Below, one piece after another: positions 27,105 through 38,971 of a stretch of DNA of 64,000 nt. Positions within the stretch are counted from its first letter, which is position 1, and each line of letters begins with the position of its first letter. Source of the stretch: an uncultured Acidobacteriaceae bacterium (lineage in GTDB: Bacteria > Acidobacteriota > Terriglobia > Terriglobales > Acidobacteriaceae). Under the pieces are notes generated by a model. The model searched no databases. It worked only from the letters and a program-made list of their open reading frames with translations, and was not told the DNA's origin. The stretch spans positions 1-64,000 of the forward strand of contig CAINJJ010000054.1 of the NCBI GenBank assembly GCA_903849645.1, given 5' to 3'. The position numbers and the translations under genes are program-made.

Positions 27105-27367
27105 CCCGCATTATTCACGAAAGCCCGCTGGAAGGCGTTCTGGCGGTATGAGATGGCCGAAGCCGATGCTTGCGGCGTGATTTTTCTGCACAAAAAGCAT
27201 GGATTTCATCTCAACCGCATGCTCACGGAGTCCAGCGCCGATTCGAAATCAGGAAGGTTCCTCAGCTCAGCAGCCAGTTCGATGGGCAAGAGGAGTGGCT
27301 GCATGGACGGCGCCTGGCTCCGGACATCTGCCTTGTCTGATGATTTGACTCTGCCTGGCTGGCCGGT

Positions 27368-30262
27368 TCAAATGCGGGGAGTCCAACGCTCCAATGCCGC
27401 TGAAAGCCGCTTGCGGTCTATTGGCTTAGCGATGTAGTCGTCCATGCCTGCTTCAATGCATGCCTCGCGATCGCCTGTCATGGCGTTCGCGGTCATGGCG
27501 ACAATTACAGTCTTGCCTCTCGTCCCTGCCAAAGCCCGGATTGCGCGCGTTGCGGCGATGCCATCCATTCTCGGCATGTGGACATCCATGAAAACGATGT
27601 CATAGTCATAGGCCTTTACGAGCTCCAGGGCCTCATTTCCGTCATCCGCCAAATCAGACCGGTACCCCAATCGTCTCAAAAGCCCGGTCACCACCTGCTG
27701 GTTGATGGCATTGTCCTCCGCAACCAGAAGACGCAATCCGGAAATCTGTGCGTCTGGTGAAATCTCCTGCGGCTCAGCGATCAAAGCAGGGCGCTCATCC
27801 TGCAACACATCCATCAAGCGGTTGAGAAGGACACTCTGTTGCAATGGTTTGAAGACGATGGCATTGAAGCCCGCCTTTCGTGCGCTTTCAACCGAGACTG
27901 AATCTCCTCGGGAAGCGAGCAAAATCATCTTCGGCATTTTGATTGCGCGATCCGCGGAAGGAGTGGAAGCAGCCTCTGGGCTGATGAAATCCGAGAGGTG
28001 GCTATCGATGAGGACCACATCGCAGGCCGGATTCACTCTCAAGAGATGGATGCCTTCGGTAGCTCCGGCCGCGGTCCTGACGGTGGCGCCCCAGGATGTC
28101 AGCTGACGGTCAAGGGCAACGCGAGTGCCGAGGTTCTGATTCACAACCAGAGCACGGAGTCCCTCCAAAGGCCTGCCCGGAGACTGCTTTGAAGAATTGG
28201 AAGAAAGAGTCAGAGGAACCTTGAACCAGAACCTGCTTCCCACTCCCTCCTGACTTGCGAAGCCGATCTCGCCATTGAGTATGTCGACAATCCGCTTTGA
28301 AATCGCCAGCCCAAGACCTGATCCTCCAAAGCGCCGGGCGACGGATGAGTCTGCCTGCATGAACACTGAGAACAGCCGGGACTGCACTGCAACGGGAATG
28401 CCGATGCCCGTATCCGTCACCTCGACGTGCAGCCACGGAACATCTCCCTGCCAAACAACATCCGCCTCGATGGATACGTTGCCCACTTGGGTGAACTTCA
28501 CTGCATTCCCGGCCAGGTTGAGAAGTACCTGGCGGAGACGGCCCGCATCCCCTTCAAACACTCCTTGAGCCCCTGTCTTTATAAGGCAATTCAACTCGAT
28601 TTTGTCGTCCCTCAAGCGGGGGGCCAGAATATCCACGACGCCTTCCACCAGGCTGCTGACTTCAAACTGACACTGCTCGAGCTCCAATCGACCGGCTTCC
28701 ACCTTGGAATAATCAAGGATGTCGTTGATCACGTTCAGGAGAGCATCCGCGGACTCCCGAATCGTTTCGGCGAACCTTCGCTGCTCAACGCTGAGGCGAG
28801 TATCGAGCAGCAGACCAGTCATGCCAATGATGCCGTTCATAGGAGTGCGTATCTCATGGCTTACTGTGGCCAGGAACTCTGACTTGGCGCGATTTCCTGC
28901 TTCAGCCTGTTCCTTTGCCGTGCGCAGTTCCTTCTCAGCCAATACGGAATCCGTGATGTCAGAATAGATGCCGACGACACCGCCTCCAGGAATGGGATAC
29001 TCCGAGGTGTGAATCCATCGACCGTCCGCAAGCTGGATGATGAAGGGCGTGCCGTTCGGGTTGCGGTGCCACTTGATCCGGTTCACGGCGAAGGCTTCCA
29101 GCTCCGCGCCCTTCAGGGCGTAGGTCCCTGATGCCATCGCGGCTTCAAATATGGCTATGAATTCCGCATGAGCATCAATGAGAGAAACGGAGCCGGGAAA
29201 TATCTGCCGGTACCGATCATTGCACACGGTAAGTCGATCACCCTCGCCATACAGTGCGAAGCCCTCGGAGATGCTGGAGACTGCTGCCAGAAGGTGGCCT
29301 TCCACCTCGCGCAACCGGCTTTGAGCAACCAACTCGTCGGTGACATCGCTCGAAGTTCCTCGATAGCCGACGAATCTTTCCTTGAAGTCAAACACTGGCT
29401 TTCCACTGATGCGAAGAGTTCGCCTTTGGCCATCCTCAGTCAGGCATTCGTATGTGAAGTCACGGAACGGAAGGTGCTGGTCCAGAGTGGATTGATGTTC
29501 TGCGACGCGCTCGGCGGAGTTGATACCGGCCATCGCCGCTGCACGCGTCTCTCCTATGCTTCCACCGCGCGCCATCCATCCGGTTGCAGGACCGTATCCA
29601 ATCATGTTGGTCAAGCGGTGGTCCGCGTCGGTCTCCCAAAAGCAGTCGGAGGAAGACTGTGCAAAGTCACGGAACAGCTCTTCGCTGGTTTTGAGGGCTT
29701 GATGGATCTGCCGCCGCTCACTGATGTCGCGAATGATTCCTACAAATTGCCGGCCGCCTGGCAGCTTCAGGTCACCTACGGCAAGCTCGATGGGAAAGAT
29801 TTCGCCATTCTTGCGGCGCGCCTCCTCCTCCCGGCTTCGGCCGATCACGCCCGGTGGGCCGCCGGCAAGATATCGATCAACAAATTGGTTGTGGACCCTC
29901 GCAGGCTCTTCAGGAAGCAGGATGTTGATGGAACGCCCAATCAAATCTTCCCGCTGAAAGTCAAAGATGCGAAGAAGGGCTCGATTTGCGTCAAGGATGA
30001 TCATGTTCTGATCTGCAATGACAACGCCCTCCCCGACCGTATCGAGAATCGTCTTCAGATGCAGATCCGCTGATTCCCGCGCAAGAATAGCGGCATGGCG
30101 CAGTTCCTCTTCCATCAGCAGATTCGCGTGACGCGTGAGGCGGCGCGCGCGGTCATTCTCGTCATAGGATAGACTGACCAGCTCGAACAACTGCGCGAGA
30201 TCTACCTCCCCACCCGGACCAGTGGCGTTGCGTAGTTGTCGTTCTAATAGTCTATGCATCAC
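27368..30262 (-). CDS. PAS-rich hybrid sensor histidine kinase (NahK-like)
   Basis: 964 residues, no membrane segment, so cytosolic. The N-terminal coiled region R-L-L-E-R-Q-L-R-N with V-S-L-S-Y-D-E-N-D is followed by PAS domains at about 70-190, 195-310 and 322-445. HisKA has its His in [10 protein letters not shown] (about 468). HATPase boxes are N-L-A-G-N-A-V-K-F and D-T-G-I-G-I. Two receiver domains follow: the first (about 700-815) lacks the acidic pair (V-V-N-Q-N), the second (about 840-960) is complete with D in [11 protein letters not shown]. The start overlaps the FIST gene stop (30259-30262). Architecture and pairing resemble NahK of the NosP nitric-oxide system; the signal is inferred. 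Confidence 0.88.
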   Translation of the reverse strand: MMHRLLERQLRNATGPGGEVDLAQLFELVSLSYDENDRARRLTRHANLLMEEELRHAAILARESADLHLKTILDTVGEGVVIADQNMIILDANRALLRIFDFQREDLIGRSINILLPEEPARVHNQFVDRYLAGGPPGVIGRSREEEARRKNGEIFPIELAVGDLKLPGGRQFVGIIRDISERRQIHQALKTSEELFRDFAQSSSDCFWETDADHRLTNMIGYGPATGWMARGGSIGETRAAAMAGINSAERVAEHQSTLDQHLPFRDFTYECLTEDGQRRTLRISGKPVFDFKERFVGYRGTSSDVTDELVAQSRLREVEGHLLAAVSSISEGFALYGEGDRLTVCNDRYRQIFPGSVSLIDAHAEFIAIFEAAMASGTYALKGAELEAFAVNRIKWHRNPNGTPFIIQLADGRWIHTSEYPIPGGGVVGIYSDITDSVLAEKELRTAKEQAEAGNRAKSEFLATVSHEIRTPMNGIIGMTGLLLDTRLSVEQRRFAETIRESADALLNVINDILDYSKVEAGRLELEQCQFEVSSLVEGVVDILAPRLRDDKIELNCLIKTGAQGVFEGDAGRLRQVLLNLAGNAVKFTQVGNVSIEADVVWQGDVPWLHVEVTDTGIGIPVAVQSRLFSVFMQADSSVARRFGGSGLGLAISKRIVDILNGEIGFASQEGVGSRFWFKVPLTLSSNSSKQSPGRPLEGLRALVVNQNLGTRVALDRQLTSWGATVRTAAGATEGIHLLRVNPACDVVLIDSHLSDFISPEAASTPSADRAIKMPKMILLASRGDSVSVESARKAGFNAIVFKPLQQSVLLNRLMDVLQDERPALIAEPQEISPDAQISGLRLLVAEDNAINQQVVTGLLRRLGYRSDLADDGNEALELVKAYDYDIVFMDVHMPRMDGIAATRAIRALAGTRGKTVIVAMTANAMTGDREACIEAGMDDYIAKPIDRKRLSAALERWTPRI

Positions 30263-31386
30263 GCCTCGCTGATGGTTGTGACCGTCATTGTCTGGTTGTG
30301 CAGTTCACAGCGTCCTGTCGTTTCATGAGGAGCTATCTCCCCATAGGAGTAGAAACCGACGGCAACAGCATCCTTGCCCAGCGCGGCGCTGACGGCTTCG
30401 GCTTCATCTCCGGCCCTTTGACCAAGCAGCAGCCTGCGCCCGATACAGCTCACCAGCAGGGCCAGGCACACTCTGTCGGCCTGCGCGGCCCGCGCTCCCG
30501 CTCTGGATGCGCCGTCAACAAGTTCATCGAAGTGCCCGCGCATCAACTGCGCTATGTATCCTTGAGGAACATCGCCCGCGAATGTGAGGCTTTGCTTGGC
30601 TTCGTCAATTCCCACAATCGTTCTCACAACGGCGGATTTCTCCTTGTCATCGGGTCTCACCGTCAGCGGAAACAACAGGGCGCTCGCTGGCAGGTTGACA
30701 GCCTCCTCACCCAGGTATCGCTTGTAGAGTTGCAAGGCCGGTTCTGAATCCAGCTCAAACAGCACATTCGCCTTTGAACGAGTGATGGTCCTTTCGGGGC
30801 CGAACCTGTCCCAGCCGCCATAGCTTCCCCAACCCATGGTCAGTTGCTCCCCATAGAAGCCAATCGCCGCGATCATTCCCTCGGCGGGTGGCGTGTTGGC
30901 GCCAACATGTGTCCGGCGGAAGTCAGAGCCGTCTCCGGCCAGGCCACCTGTCAGAAGGATGGCTTCCGGCAGAATGGTTCTTACACCCGCGACCAGGGCA
31001 GTGCCATTGGTCCGGGTTCCGTCGCCCAGCAGGAAGACTCCGCGCAGACCATTGACCGGCAGTTTGGCGGCCAATGCAGATCCTGCGGCGTGCGAGCCTT
31101 CGGGATGATCGATGGAGGTTGCCGCAAGTTCGGTCCAGGAAGTTTCGAACTGGAGTGCAACCGCTGAAACACTTTGCTCGAATACTTCCACCCCGAAGAT
31201 CTCGCCGCCCGTGGAGCAGCCAATAATGTTAGCGGCTGGGCAAACTCCGCGTAGATACTCATAGACATCGGTCTTTGCAAGGGCGAACGGAGACGCGAAA
31301 TAGATGACAAGATGCGCTTCACCAGCCGAGGCATCGGCTTGCCAGCCATTTCGCTCGTTCCAAAGAATGGGAAAAATCTTCATCAT
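30259..31386 (-). CDS. FIST-domain sensory protein (NosP-like)
   Basis: 375 residues covering FIST N (with [21 protein letters not shown] and [10 protein letters not shown]) and the FIST C part ([17 protein letters not shown]). The last motif is the classic FIST C-terminal signature. FIST proteins bind small ligands. The NosP subgroup binds haem and NO and regulates a co-transcribed hybrid kinase. This gene overlaps such a kinase by four bases. Haem binding here is unproven. Confidence 0.85.
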   Translation of the reverse strand: MMKIFPILWNERNGWQADASAGEAHLVIYFASPFALAKTDVYEYLRGVCPAANIIGCSTGGEIFGVEVFEQSVSAVALQFETSWTELAATSIDHPEGSHAAGSALAAKLPVNGLRGVFLLGDGTRTNGTALVAGVRTILPEAILLTGGLAGDGSDFRRTHVGANTPPAEGMIAAIGFYGEQLTMGWGSYGGWDRFGPERTITRSKANVLFELDSEPALQLYKRYLGEEAVNLPASALLFPLTVRPDDKEKSAVVRTIVGIDEAKQSLTFAGDVPQGYIAQLMRGHFDELVDGASRAGARAAQADRVCLALLVSCIGRRLLLGQRAGDEAEAVSAALGKDAVAVGFYSYGEIAPHETTGRCELHNQTMTVTTISEA

Positions 31387-31594
31387 ATGGAGCCTTTCGA
31401 CTGGACTTCGCTGCTACTCTTGCCAAGCAATGCCGGAGGTCATCATTGCCCTTGCCGATGGAGCGCGGATGCGGCGGGTAATGGGCTGTTTCAGCTCCAG
31501 CGTCAATCTGCATTGAAGCAGCGAAGTCCTGGAAGTGTGGTAGTTTCCGTTCAGGACAAGCTGACCTCCTCGCTGCCGCGATTCATTCGAAAAC

Positions 31595-34500
31595 TTACGC
31601 CGGCGGACTTACCCCGAGTGCAATGCTGTTTGCGACCGCAGCTATCTCAACACGCTTCGCGGGCTTGCTGACATAACCGTCCATCCCGGCGGCTAGACAG
31701 CGTTCCCGGTCGCCATGCAAAGCGTGGGCGGTCATGGCAAAGATCGGAACGTGTCCACCCTTGATTTGTTCCATCTCCCGGATGGCTTTGGTCGCAGCGA
31801 AGCCATCCATCACGGGCATCTGCACATCCATGAAGATCAGATCAAAATGCGCGCGAGAGGCTGCCTCCACTGCCTCACGGCCATTCACAGCAGTCGCGGA
31901 AGTATGGCCCATTTTCTCCAGGACGATTCTCAGAAGAGATTGGTTGACCAGAGTGTCCTCAACGATCAGAACATGAAGAGGCTTGGTTGGAGAAATCTGT
32001 CCCTGGTCAGAGGAAACTCGTATCGATTCGTGCGCAGGTCCGTAACCCCGCTCCCGGAGCACCGCCACGATTGAATTGAGAAATTCTGATTTTCCGATTG
32101 GCTTCACAAGGTACCGGCTGATCCCAAGCGCCTTGCATCGCTTGATGTCTCCTTCGCGATCGGCCGAAGTCAGCATGAGTATGAAGGCCCCGGCCAGGTC
32201 CGGGTCATTTTGGATCGAGCCTGCGAACCCGAATCCGTCCATTCCGGGCATGTTGCCATCCGTTAGAACGATAGGGCGGGGCGCCTTGGCGGCGTGCGCC
32301 TCACGAAGAAGTGTCAGCGCATCTTCAGCGCTCGATGCAACCTGGCACTTCATGCCCCATGATGAGACCACGTCGCGCAGAATGCGGCGATTGGTGGCGT
32401 TGTCGTCAACAATCAGGATGGATGCATCGGTCAAATCGACTTCGATATCCGCGGCAGGGGGCCTTGCTTTCTGGTCGGCCTTCAGCAACGTCGTGAAGCC
32501 AAACGTGCTGCCGCTGCCGAGTGTACTCTCGACCCAGATCGCCCCTCCCATCATGCTGACCAACCGCGCCGAAATTGAAAGCCCAAGGCCGGTTCCGCCA
32601 AACTCCCTTGTGGTGCTGCTGTCGACCTGGGTAAATGCCTCGAATATGGTCTCCTGCTTGTCTTTCGGTATTCCGATGCCGGTGTCGGTGATGGTGAATT
32701 GAACCTCGGACCATCCCTCGCTCTGCGCCCGGCTGCTTACGTTTACGACGATCTCGCCCGCGGGAGTGAACTTGATCGCATTCCCCACAAGATTGATCAG
32801 AATCTGACGAAGCCGGCCTGGATCCCCGTCCACATACTCTGGAACGCCTGCGTCGGAGGAGAAGACGAGTTCCAGGCCTTTCTGATGAGCGCGCAAAGAC
32901 AATGTCTTCAAGGTTTCGGCGACGACGGCTATGAGATTGAATTCGACGTTTCTTAGATCGAGCTTGCCTGCTTCGATCTTGGAGAAGTCCAGAATGTCAT
33001 TGATGATGGCGAGAAGCGATTCGCTGGAGTCCCTGGCCATTTGGAGGTACTCACGCTGAGCCGGATCCAGGTCGGTATCCAACGCCAGTTCCAGCGTGCC
33101 CGTGATTCCATTCATCGGAGTGCGAATCTCATGGCTCATGTTGGCCAGGAACTCGGACTTGGCCCGGCTTGCTGCCTCCGCCTTATCCCGCGCCCTTTCC
33201 AACTCGCGCTGATGCTTGATGTGTTCGGTCATGTCGCGGAAGATTGCTCGCGCCGAAGCGAATCCTCCATCGGCGAAGTGAGTATTGCTCATTCCTTCAA
33301 GGATGACCGCTTCACCACTTCTGGTCTGCAGGTTGAGTTGCAACAGGCTTACCTGTTCGCCGCTAACCAACCTGTGCAGCAAGGCGATTGTTTGGTCTCT
33401 CGATTCCTGCGGTGTGAGTTCAACGACGCTGGTTGCCCTCAACTCTGCCTCGCTATAGCCAAGAGTCCTGCGCGCGGCTGGGTTGGCGTAGATGAATCTG
33501 CCGTCTCCGTCGAAGCTCATGACAAGGTCGTTGGCATTCTCGAATATTTCCTGGTACTGGGTTTCCAGGTCGCGCTCACGTTCCTGCTTGCGCTCGATGG
33601 TGGCGGCTTGTTGTTCCACCCGGTGGCGCAGGGCAATGATCCACCCAAATCCGGCAAGAAAGGCTGCGAAGGCAAAACCGAGTACTTGGAATCCATGCTG
33701 GGGAGTCAGCCATGAAGGCTTGCGGAGAAGCACGATATCCGAACCGTGCGAGACCAGGAGATCGAAAGACACGTTCCGTGCACTCTCGTTCGTCTGGACC
33801 TCGGCAACTCCAGAGATGCATAGCAGTGCGCCAACAGGGAGGGAACCATACTGCGATTGGATTGACGGGCCTACGCCTCGGGCGCTAAAGACAAGGCCAT
33901 CCGACTCCAGGAGAAGAGAACGGGAACCTCCAGAGAGAGCATTTTCGATCAGGCGTCCCTCGACCTCGACCCGCGAACCGTCATAGTCGCCCTTGAGCAC
34001 CTGCGCCGCGCTCATTCGCTCAGGCGCCGGCGCGGTTCCGGCGGAGATCACCTCATAGTCGGCATCTTCCAGCATGGGGCGAAAGGCAACGACAGTTGGA
34101 AAGCCCGTGACCTCCACGCGGTCTCCCACCTGAAGCGGCAGCGTCTTCGGACTCTGGATGCGCAGCGATGAGTGTTGATCGTTGATGTAAAAGAAACTAC
34201 CAGGACTCGATAGCGTCACGGTGCCGCTTACATGGATTCGATGCCCAAAGCTCTGAATAATGGAGAATCGCTGGACGCTGTCTAGTGTCCGGAGCGGCGC
34301 CGCAAAGGGATTCGAGTCCGCCTTGACAGTCACCTTGATAAGGTCGGCGCGAGGCACATACAGCAGCACACCGATGATCTGATTTCGCTCGTTAAAGAGC
34401 GCGCCACAAACTCCCTGAATGCTGATTTCCGAATCGACAAGATCGCCGCGCGGCGATTCACGGTAATCTGGAATCATGGCGCGGATTCTGCCTCCCTGCA

Positions 34501-35083
34501 CAGCAACTTCAAGGAAGAGAAAACCTGAGCGCTTCTCTGTCCTGCGCACAACTCCCCGAATCTCTTCCCATTGACTGTCTTCGGCGCCCACCACCATCTT
34601 TTCGAGGCTGCTGCGATGGGGCTGCGGGAACACCGAATGGCCGACGGTCTTCCAGACGGGGTGAGCAATCTGAGGAGCGACATCGAGAAACTCGCTGATG
34701 CCATCCAGTTCGATCAAATCCCCTGCAGCAGGCGCTTGAGTACCGGAGGGCAGGTTGACGTAGATGCCCGCGCTTGCATCTTGAATAAACATTGTGGGAG
34801 TGGTCGAGTTGGGGGTACTGCTTCCGTCATAGGAGGGTTCGCTCGCGTCGAAGTACGTAACGACCCCGCGAACATGCACCGGATATCCGCGATTCGCCTC
34901 CGCCGCCGACAGCCCGCGAACCTGTGCGATTTTAGTAAGCGTCGGAAGCGAGGCGGGCGTTGAGGCCAGGTCAGGCCGCACGGCGGCCAGGCCCACGACC
35001 GAAAGCACGAATACCGGTAAACACCGGATCAGCCTGATTGACCGGACTCGTATGCACTTAGACATTACCAACCGTCCGCGCAA
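31595..35083 (-). CDS. Membrane hybrid sensor histidine kinase with OB-like extracytoplasmic sensor
   Basis: 1162 residues, perhaps starting at Met7. After an N-terminal signal/anchor ([14 protein letters not shown]) comes a periplasmic region (~45-460). It has repeated beta units: [20 protein letters not shown] and V-E-V-E-G-R-L-I. A membrane helix (about 466-486), PAS (505-625), HisKA with [10 protein letters not shown] (His about 650) and HATPase ([16 protein letters not shown]) follow. Two receivers close it (about 888-1005 and 1037-1150, both with D-D or E-D pairs and a phospho-Asp). No output domain, so it needs an Hpt; one lies 200 bases upstream. Confidence 0.88.
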   Translation of the reverse strand: MRGRLVMSKCIRVRSIRLIRCLPVFVLSVVGLAAVRPDLASTPASLPTLTKIAQVRGLSAAEANRGYPVHVRGVVTYFDASEPSYDGSSTPNSTTPTMFIQDASAGIYVNLPSGTQAPAAGDLIELDGISEFLDVAPQIAHPVWKTVGHSVFPQPHRSSLEKMVVGAEDSQWEEIRGVVRRTEKRSGFLFLEVAVQGGRIRAMIPDYRESPRGDLVDSEISIQGVCGALFNERNQIIGVLLYVPRADLIKVTVKADSNPFAAPLRTLDSVQRFSIIQSFGHRIHVSGTVTLSSPGSFFYINDQHSSLRIQSPKTLPLQVGDRVEVTGFPTVVAFRPMLEDADYEVISAGTAPAPERMSAAQVLKGDYDGSRVEVEGRLIENALSGGSRSLLLESDGLVFSARGVGPSIQSQYGSLPVGALLCISGVAEVQTNESARNVSFDLLVSHGSDIVLLRKPSWLTPQHGFQVLGFAFAAFLAGFGWIIALRHRVEQQAATIERKQERERDLETQYQEIFENANDLVMSFDGDGRFIYANPAARRTLGYSEAELRATSVVELTPQESRDQTIALLHRLVSGEQVSLLQLNLQTRSGEAVILEGMSNTHFADGGFASARAIFRDMTEHIKHQRELERARDKAEAASRAKSEFLANMSHEIRTPMNGITGTLELALDTDLDPAQREYLQMARDSSESLLAIINDILDFSKIEAGKLDLRNVEFNLIAVVAETLKTLSLRAHQKGLELVFSSDAGVPEYVDGDPGRLRQILINLVGNAIKFTPAGEIVVNVSSRAQSEGWSEVQFTITDTGIGIPKDKQETIFEAFTQVDSSTTREFGGTGLGLSISARLVSMMGGAIWVESTLGSGSTFGFTTLLKADQKARPPAADIEVDLTDASILIVDDNATNRRILRDVVSSWGMKCQVASSAEDALTLLREAHAAKAPRPIVLTDGNMPGMDGFGFAGSIQNDPDLAGAFILMLTSADREGDIKRCKALGISRYLVKPIGKSEFLNSIVAVLRERGYGPAHESIRVSSDQGQISPTKPLHVLIVEDTLVNQSLLRIVLEKMGHTSATAVNGREAVEAASRAHFDLIFMDVQMPVMDGFAATKAIREMEQIKGGHVPIFAMTAHALHGDRERCLAAGMDGYVSKPAKRVEIAAVANSIALGVSPPA

Positions 35084-35285
35084 TTGACTGCATTGCGAAT
35101 TGACAATCGTGCCCCAGGCAGAGAACTGACTGCGCGGGTCCTGCTCCTATGCCGCCCGCAGTTTCACCGTCTCTATACTATTCCGCGAGTCAAGCGGGTC
35201 AAGAGGACCAGGCACCCGCTGACCAATAGTCCGCTTGTAGCATTCCGAATCGTCGAAAGCTGTGATTTAGATCACGTTATAGCAG

Positions 35286-35666
35286 TCAATTCGTGAATGC
35301 AAAGCCGAGCTCGCGCCCTGCCTGATCCACAGTGCAACAGGCAGAATGGAACGCGTCCCCCAACTGCTCGACGAGTTGGTCGGTTCCCTGCAGGTCGCCG
35401 CGCCCGGCTTTTTCTTCCAGCTCTGAGGCAGCGCGTGCGGCTCCCTCCAGATGGAATATCATGATCGATCCTCTAATCTTGTGTGCCATAAATGCGACCA
35501 ATTGGCTGTCGCGAGCAGCGTGCGCAACGCGCAGGTCATTGATATCAAATGGATAAGTCTCACGAAACAACTCCGCGATTGACGACAATATCTCCGGACA
35601 GTCGCGGAAGTCATCGCACACCATTGCAGATGAGTACTCCACTTCGGAGAAGGGACCGTTATGCAT
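35286..35666 (-). CDS. Stand-alone Hpt (histidine phosphotransfer) protein
   Basis: 126 residues from ATG 35666. The phosphohistidine motif A-H-K-I-R-G-S sits at about residue 62, in the usual helix V-A-F-M-A-H-K-I-R-G-S. A second helix E-G-A-A-R-A-A-S-E-L-E and acidic E-E-K-A-G-R follow. Hpt proteins relay phosphate from hybrid-kinase receivers to a response regulator. Same orientation as, and upstream of, the large hybrid kinase, its likely donor. No response regulator with an output domain is nearby. Confidence 0.78.
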   Translation of the reverse strand: MHNGPFSEVEYSSAMVCDDFRDCPEILSSIAELFRETYPFDINDLRVAHAARDSQLVAFMAHKIRGSIMIFHLEGAARAASELEEKAGRGDLQGTDQLVEQLGDAFHSACCTVDQAGRELGFAFTN

Positions 35667-36103
35667 GGCATTTCCAATCCGAGCAAAGATGATTCTTACC
35701 AGTATGGTGTGGCTTGAAATAGGACACGGCAATCCCACATTTCGGAGGGACTGCCGTGACTCGAAAGTTGTAGTCGCAGTTGAGGCTGGGCAGGGAGACG
35801 GCGGAAATACTTGTCAGGGTCAATCCAGGGTTCTCAAAACCTGTCAGGCCCGCAAGAAGGCGCACACCACCTGTCGCGTGCCAGAATCAGCCGCGGGCGG
35901 AATTCGTACACGGCCTCCCACCATTCGCAAGGCAAGCCGCGGGCGTGACTCGGTAAATTCCCCATGGCAAGGCAGAACTGCATCCTTTGGACAAATCGGG
36001 CAGAGCAGCCGGACTGGGCGAATTTACAACGAGGCATGCAAGTGGCTGATTATGATGATGATGAGCTTGTAATCTATTGATTTATAGGGCGATAAAGTAG
36101 GGC
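35667..36103. other. Non-coding stretch before tRNA-Ser
   Basis: About 440 bases with no supported gene on either strand. Short frames are present but lack ribosome sites and family features. An ATGATGATGATGA run occurs near 36050. Confidence 0.4.
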
Positions 36104-36193
36104 TGGCGGAGAGAGTGGGATTCGAACCCACGTTAGAGTTTCCCCTAAACACGCTTTCCAAGCGTGCGCCTTCAACCACTCGGCCATCTCTCC
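36104..36193 (-). tRNA. tRNA-Ser (anticodon GGA)
   Basis: Read on the minus strand: acceptor arm GGAGAGA pairs with TCTCTCC, discriminator G and encoded CCA. D-arm region is TGGCCGAGTGG; anticodon loop CTTGGAAAG with GGA reads UCC/UCU. The long variable arm (GTTTAGGGGAAACTCTAAC) is typical of serine tRNAs, and the T-loop is TTCGAAT. 90 bases with CCA. Confidence 0.97.
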
Positions 36194-36391
36194 TGAGGGG
36201 TGAGCGTCTTCTTGAATCTACCATATCGGGGTGCGGGGAGGTAGGGCGAGGCGGAAGTTGCGGGCGCCTGGGGGGAAGGGGAATGAAACCGTTTACTTTG
36301 CCGCGCCGGGTCTTGTATAGTTCCGCATTGTTTAACGCTGCGGGCTCTGTCGAATGCCGTGGTGAATGTCCGATCTTCCAAGAGGTCTTCC

Positions 36392-38914
36392 ATGCCTAGC
36401 TTCTCTCGTCGCGACCTGCTGCAATCTGGACTGGCACTCTCCGCAACCGCTCTCGCCGCCCGCTCGGCCTGGGGACGCACCGCCGCATTGCTGGCCGGCT
36501 ATCCGGGCCCGGCCTCGGCCGAGGCGCTGGCTGCCGTCGCCCCGCGCGAGCAACTGCTGTTTGACTTCGGCTGGAAGTTCCAGATGGGCCACGCGACCGA
36601 CCCGGCGCGCGACCTGGGATTTGGGACAGGCCAGGGGGACTTTGCCAAGACCGGCGAGTTCGAGTTCTCCAAGGGCAAGTTTGACGACTCCAAATGGCGC
36701 TCGCTCAACCTGCCGCACGACTGGGCCGTGGAGCTGCCTTTTGTGCATGATGACGTGCAGAACTCGCACGGCTACAAGCCCGTCGGGCGGCGCTATCCGG
36801 AGACCAGCGTGGGCTGGTACCGGCGGGAGTTTGACATTCCGTCCAGCGACCAGGGGCGCCGCATCACGGTTGAATTCGATGGGGCCTTCCGCAGCGTGCT
36901 GATCTTTGTCAACGGCTGCTTTATCGGCCGCAACGACAACGGTTACGCGCCCTTCCGCTTCGACATTACCGACTTTCTGGCAGTGGGCGCAAAGAACTAC
37001 ATTGTGGCGCGCGTGGACGCCAGCTTTGGCGATGGCTGGTTTTATGAGGGCGCGGGCATCTATCGCCACGTGTGGCTGACCAAAACGGACCCGCTGCACC
37101 TGGCCAAATGGGAGAGCACGGTGCGCCCGGCTGTCACGGGCAGCGGAGCAACGCTCAGCCTCGGCACGGTGGTTGCGAATGAGGGCAAGCAGACCGAGAG
37201 CGCCAAGGTGAGCTGGCAGATTCTGGATGCGGCGGGTAAGGTGGTAGCCACTGCGGAGGCCCCTGCGCAGTCGATAGCTGTGGATGGCACAGCGAACTTT
37301 GCTGCCACGGCCAAGCTGGCCAATCCAGCGCTCTGGTCCGTGGACGCGCCCAATCTCTACTCCGCCATTGTGACCGTGGAAGCGGGCGGCAAGGCGCGGG
37401 ACGCCGAGCGGGTGAGCTTTGGCGTGCGGACGGCTGTCTTCGACGCGGACAAGGGATTCTTTCTGAACGGCAAGTCGATCAAGATTCAGGGCACCTGCAA
37501 CCACCAGGACCATGCCGGCGTGGGCGCCGCCTTGCCCGACCGCCTGCAATGGTTCCGGCTTGGTGTCTTGCGCGAGATGGGCGGCAACGCCGTGCGGACC
37601 TCGCACAACATGCCCACCCCGGAGTGGGTGGAGGCTTGCGACCGCATGGGCATGATGATGATGTGCGAGACGCGGCAGATGTCCTCGAGCCCCGAAGGCC
37701 TTGCGCAGCTTGAGACCATGGTGAAGCGCTATCGCAACTCGCCTTCGATCATCTTGTGGTCGGTGGGCAACGAGGAGTGGGTCCTGCAGGAGCAGGAGGC
37801 GGAGCAGGGCGCCAAGATTGGGGCGACGATGGTGCGCCGCGTACATGAGCTCGACCCCACACGCGTAGTCTCGGCAGCGGTGAACGGGACCAACGAAAAG
37901 GGAGTCTCGGAGGCCTTTGACATCATCGGATTCAATTACCAGATCGACAAGCCGGACGAGTATCACAGGAAGAATCCGAAGCGGCCTATTTACGGATCGG
38001 AGACGGCCAGCCACATTTACACGCGTGGCGTCTATGCGACGGACCCGCTGCGCAACACAGTAGATGCCTATGACCTGGTGCCTGTCCCGTGGGGCGAAAC
38101 GGCCGAGGCGTGGTGGAAGTTCTATGGCACGCGGGAGTGGGAGGCGGGGGGCTTTGCCTGGACCGGATTCGACTATCGCGGCGAGCCGACGCCCTATGGG
38201 TGGCCCTCCATCAACTCTCAGTTTGGCATTGTGGATATGTGCGGGTTCCCAAAGGACGCGTTCTACTACTACAAGGCGTGGTGGGGCAAGGACCCGGTGT
38301 TGCATCTGTTTCCGCACTGGAACTTCACGGGCCGGGATGGCGAAGAGATCTCGGTGTGGGTCTTTTCGAACCTCGACCAGGTCGAGCTTTTTGTGAATGG
38401 GGCGAGCGCGGGCAGCCAGAAGGTTCCCCACCTGGGCCACGTGGAGTGGAAGGTGAAGTATGCGCCGGGCTCGATCGAGGCGCGCGGAACCAGGGACGGC
38501 AAGGTTGTTCTGACGGAGAAGCGGGAGACCACGGGACCGGCTGCCTCCATCCGCCTGACCGCCGACCGCACGGAGATCAACGCCGATGGAGAGGATCTGG
38601 CAGTACTGACGGTGGAGGCTCTCGACAAGGAAGGCCGCGCCGTTCCCACTGCATCCAATCTGCTCTCCTTCAAAGTCTCAGGCGATGGCGCTTTGATTGG
38701 CGTGGGCAACGGAGACCCCAATTGCCAGGAGAGCGACAAGGAGCCGAAGCGTTCGCTCTTCAATGGACTGGCGCAGGTGATTGTGCAATCGACCAGGGAA
38801 GCCGGCGAGATTCACATTGAAGCGGTGAAGGAAGGCTGGGGAGGCGCGGAACTCACTCCGGCCAAACTGGCAATCAAGACAAAGAAGGTGGAACTGAGGC
38901 CTTCGGTCGGCTGA
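36392..38914 (+). CDS. Tat-exported GH2 beta-galactosidase-like enzyme
   Basis: 840 residues. S-F-S-R-R-D-L-L-Q-S-G-L-A is a twin-arginine signal; start ATG 36392. GH2 order: jelly-roll sugar-binding domain (~50-240, P-H-D-W-A-V-E-L and G-W-Y-R-R-E-F), Ig-like domain, then the TIM barrel. The acid/base Glu lies in W-S-V-G-N-E-E-W (about residue 460) and the nucleophile Glu in Y-G-S-E-T-A-S. C-terminal domains are DUF4982-like (S-V-W-V-F-S-N-L-D-Q-V-E-L-F-V-N-G) and invasin/Ig-like (L-T-A-D-R-T-E-I-N-A-D-G-E-D-L). Beta-galactosidase is most likely; beta-mannosidase or glucuronidase is possible. Confidence 0.87.
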   Translation: MPSFSRRDLLQSGLALSATALAARSAWGRTAALLAGYPGPASAEALAAVAPREQLLFDFGWKFQMGHATDPARDLGFGTGQGDFAKTGEFEFSKGKFDDSKWRSLNLPHDWAVELPFVHDDVQNSHGYKPVGRRYPETSVGWYRREFDIPSSDQGRRITVEFDGAFRSVLIFVNGCFIGRNDNGYAPFRFDITDFLAVGAKNYIVARVDASFGDGWFYEGAGIYRHVWLTKTDPLHLAKWESTVRPAVTGSGATLSLGTVVANEGKQTESAKVSWQILDAAGKVVATAEAPAQSIAVDGTANFAATAKLANPALWSVDAPNLYSAIVTVEAGGKARDAERVSFGVRTAVFDADKGFFLNGKSIKIQGTCNHQDHAGVGAALPDRLQWFRLGVLREMGGNAVRTSHNMPTPEWVEACDRMGMMMMCETRQMSSSPEGLAQLETMVKRYRNSPSIILWSVGNEEWVLQEQEAEQGAKIGATMVRRVHELDPTRVVSAAVNGTNEKGVSEAFDIIGFNYQIDKPDEYHRKNPKRPIYGSETASHIYTRGVYATDPLRNTVDAYDLVPVPWGETAEAWWKFYGTREWEAGGFAWTGFDYRGEPTPYGWPSINSQFGIVDMCGFPKDAFYYYKAWWGKDPVLHLFPHWNFTGRDGEEISVWVFSNLDQVELFVNGASAGSQKVPHLGHVEWKVKYAPGSIEARGTRDGKVVLTEKRETTGPAASIRLTADRTEINADGEDLAVLTVEALDKEGRAVPTASNLLSFKVSGDGALIGVGNGDPNCQESDKEPKRSLFNGLAQVIVQSTREAGEIHIEAVKEGWGGAELTPAKLAIKTKKVELRPSVG

Positions 38915-38959
38915 GACCGGCGCTGCCTCGCGTCCGGACAGGGCCTGGTGGGTTCCATG

Positions 38960-38965
38960 TAGATT
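38960..38965 (+). promoter_or_regulatory. Possible -10 element of the MATE gene
   Basis: TAGATT ends 6 bases before the ATG at 38972, with no ribosome site between. It would give a leaderless transcript. The -35 region is weak (CGGACA at a long spacing). Confidence 0.35.
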
Positions 38966-38971
38966 GGAACC

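Noticed and set aside
36332..38440. A 702-codon minus frame opposite the GH2 gene
   Set aside because: Product is Arg/His-rich with no domains; the + strand encodes an intact glycosidase.
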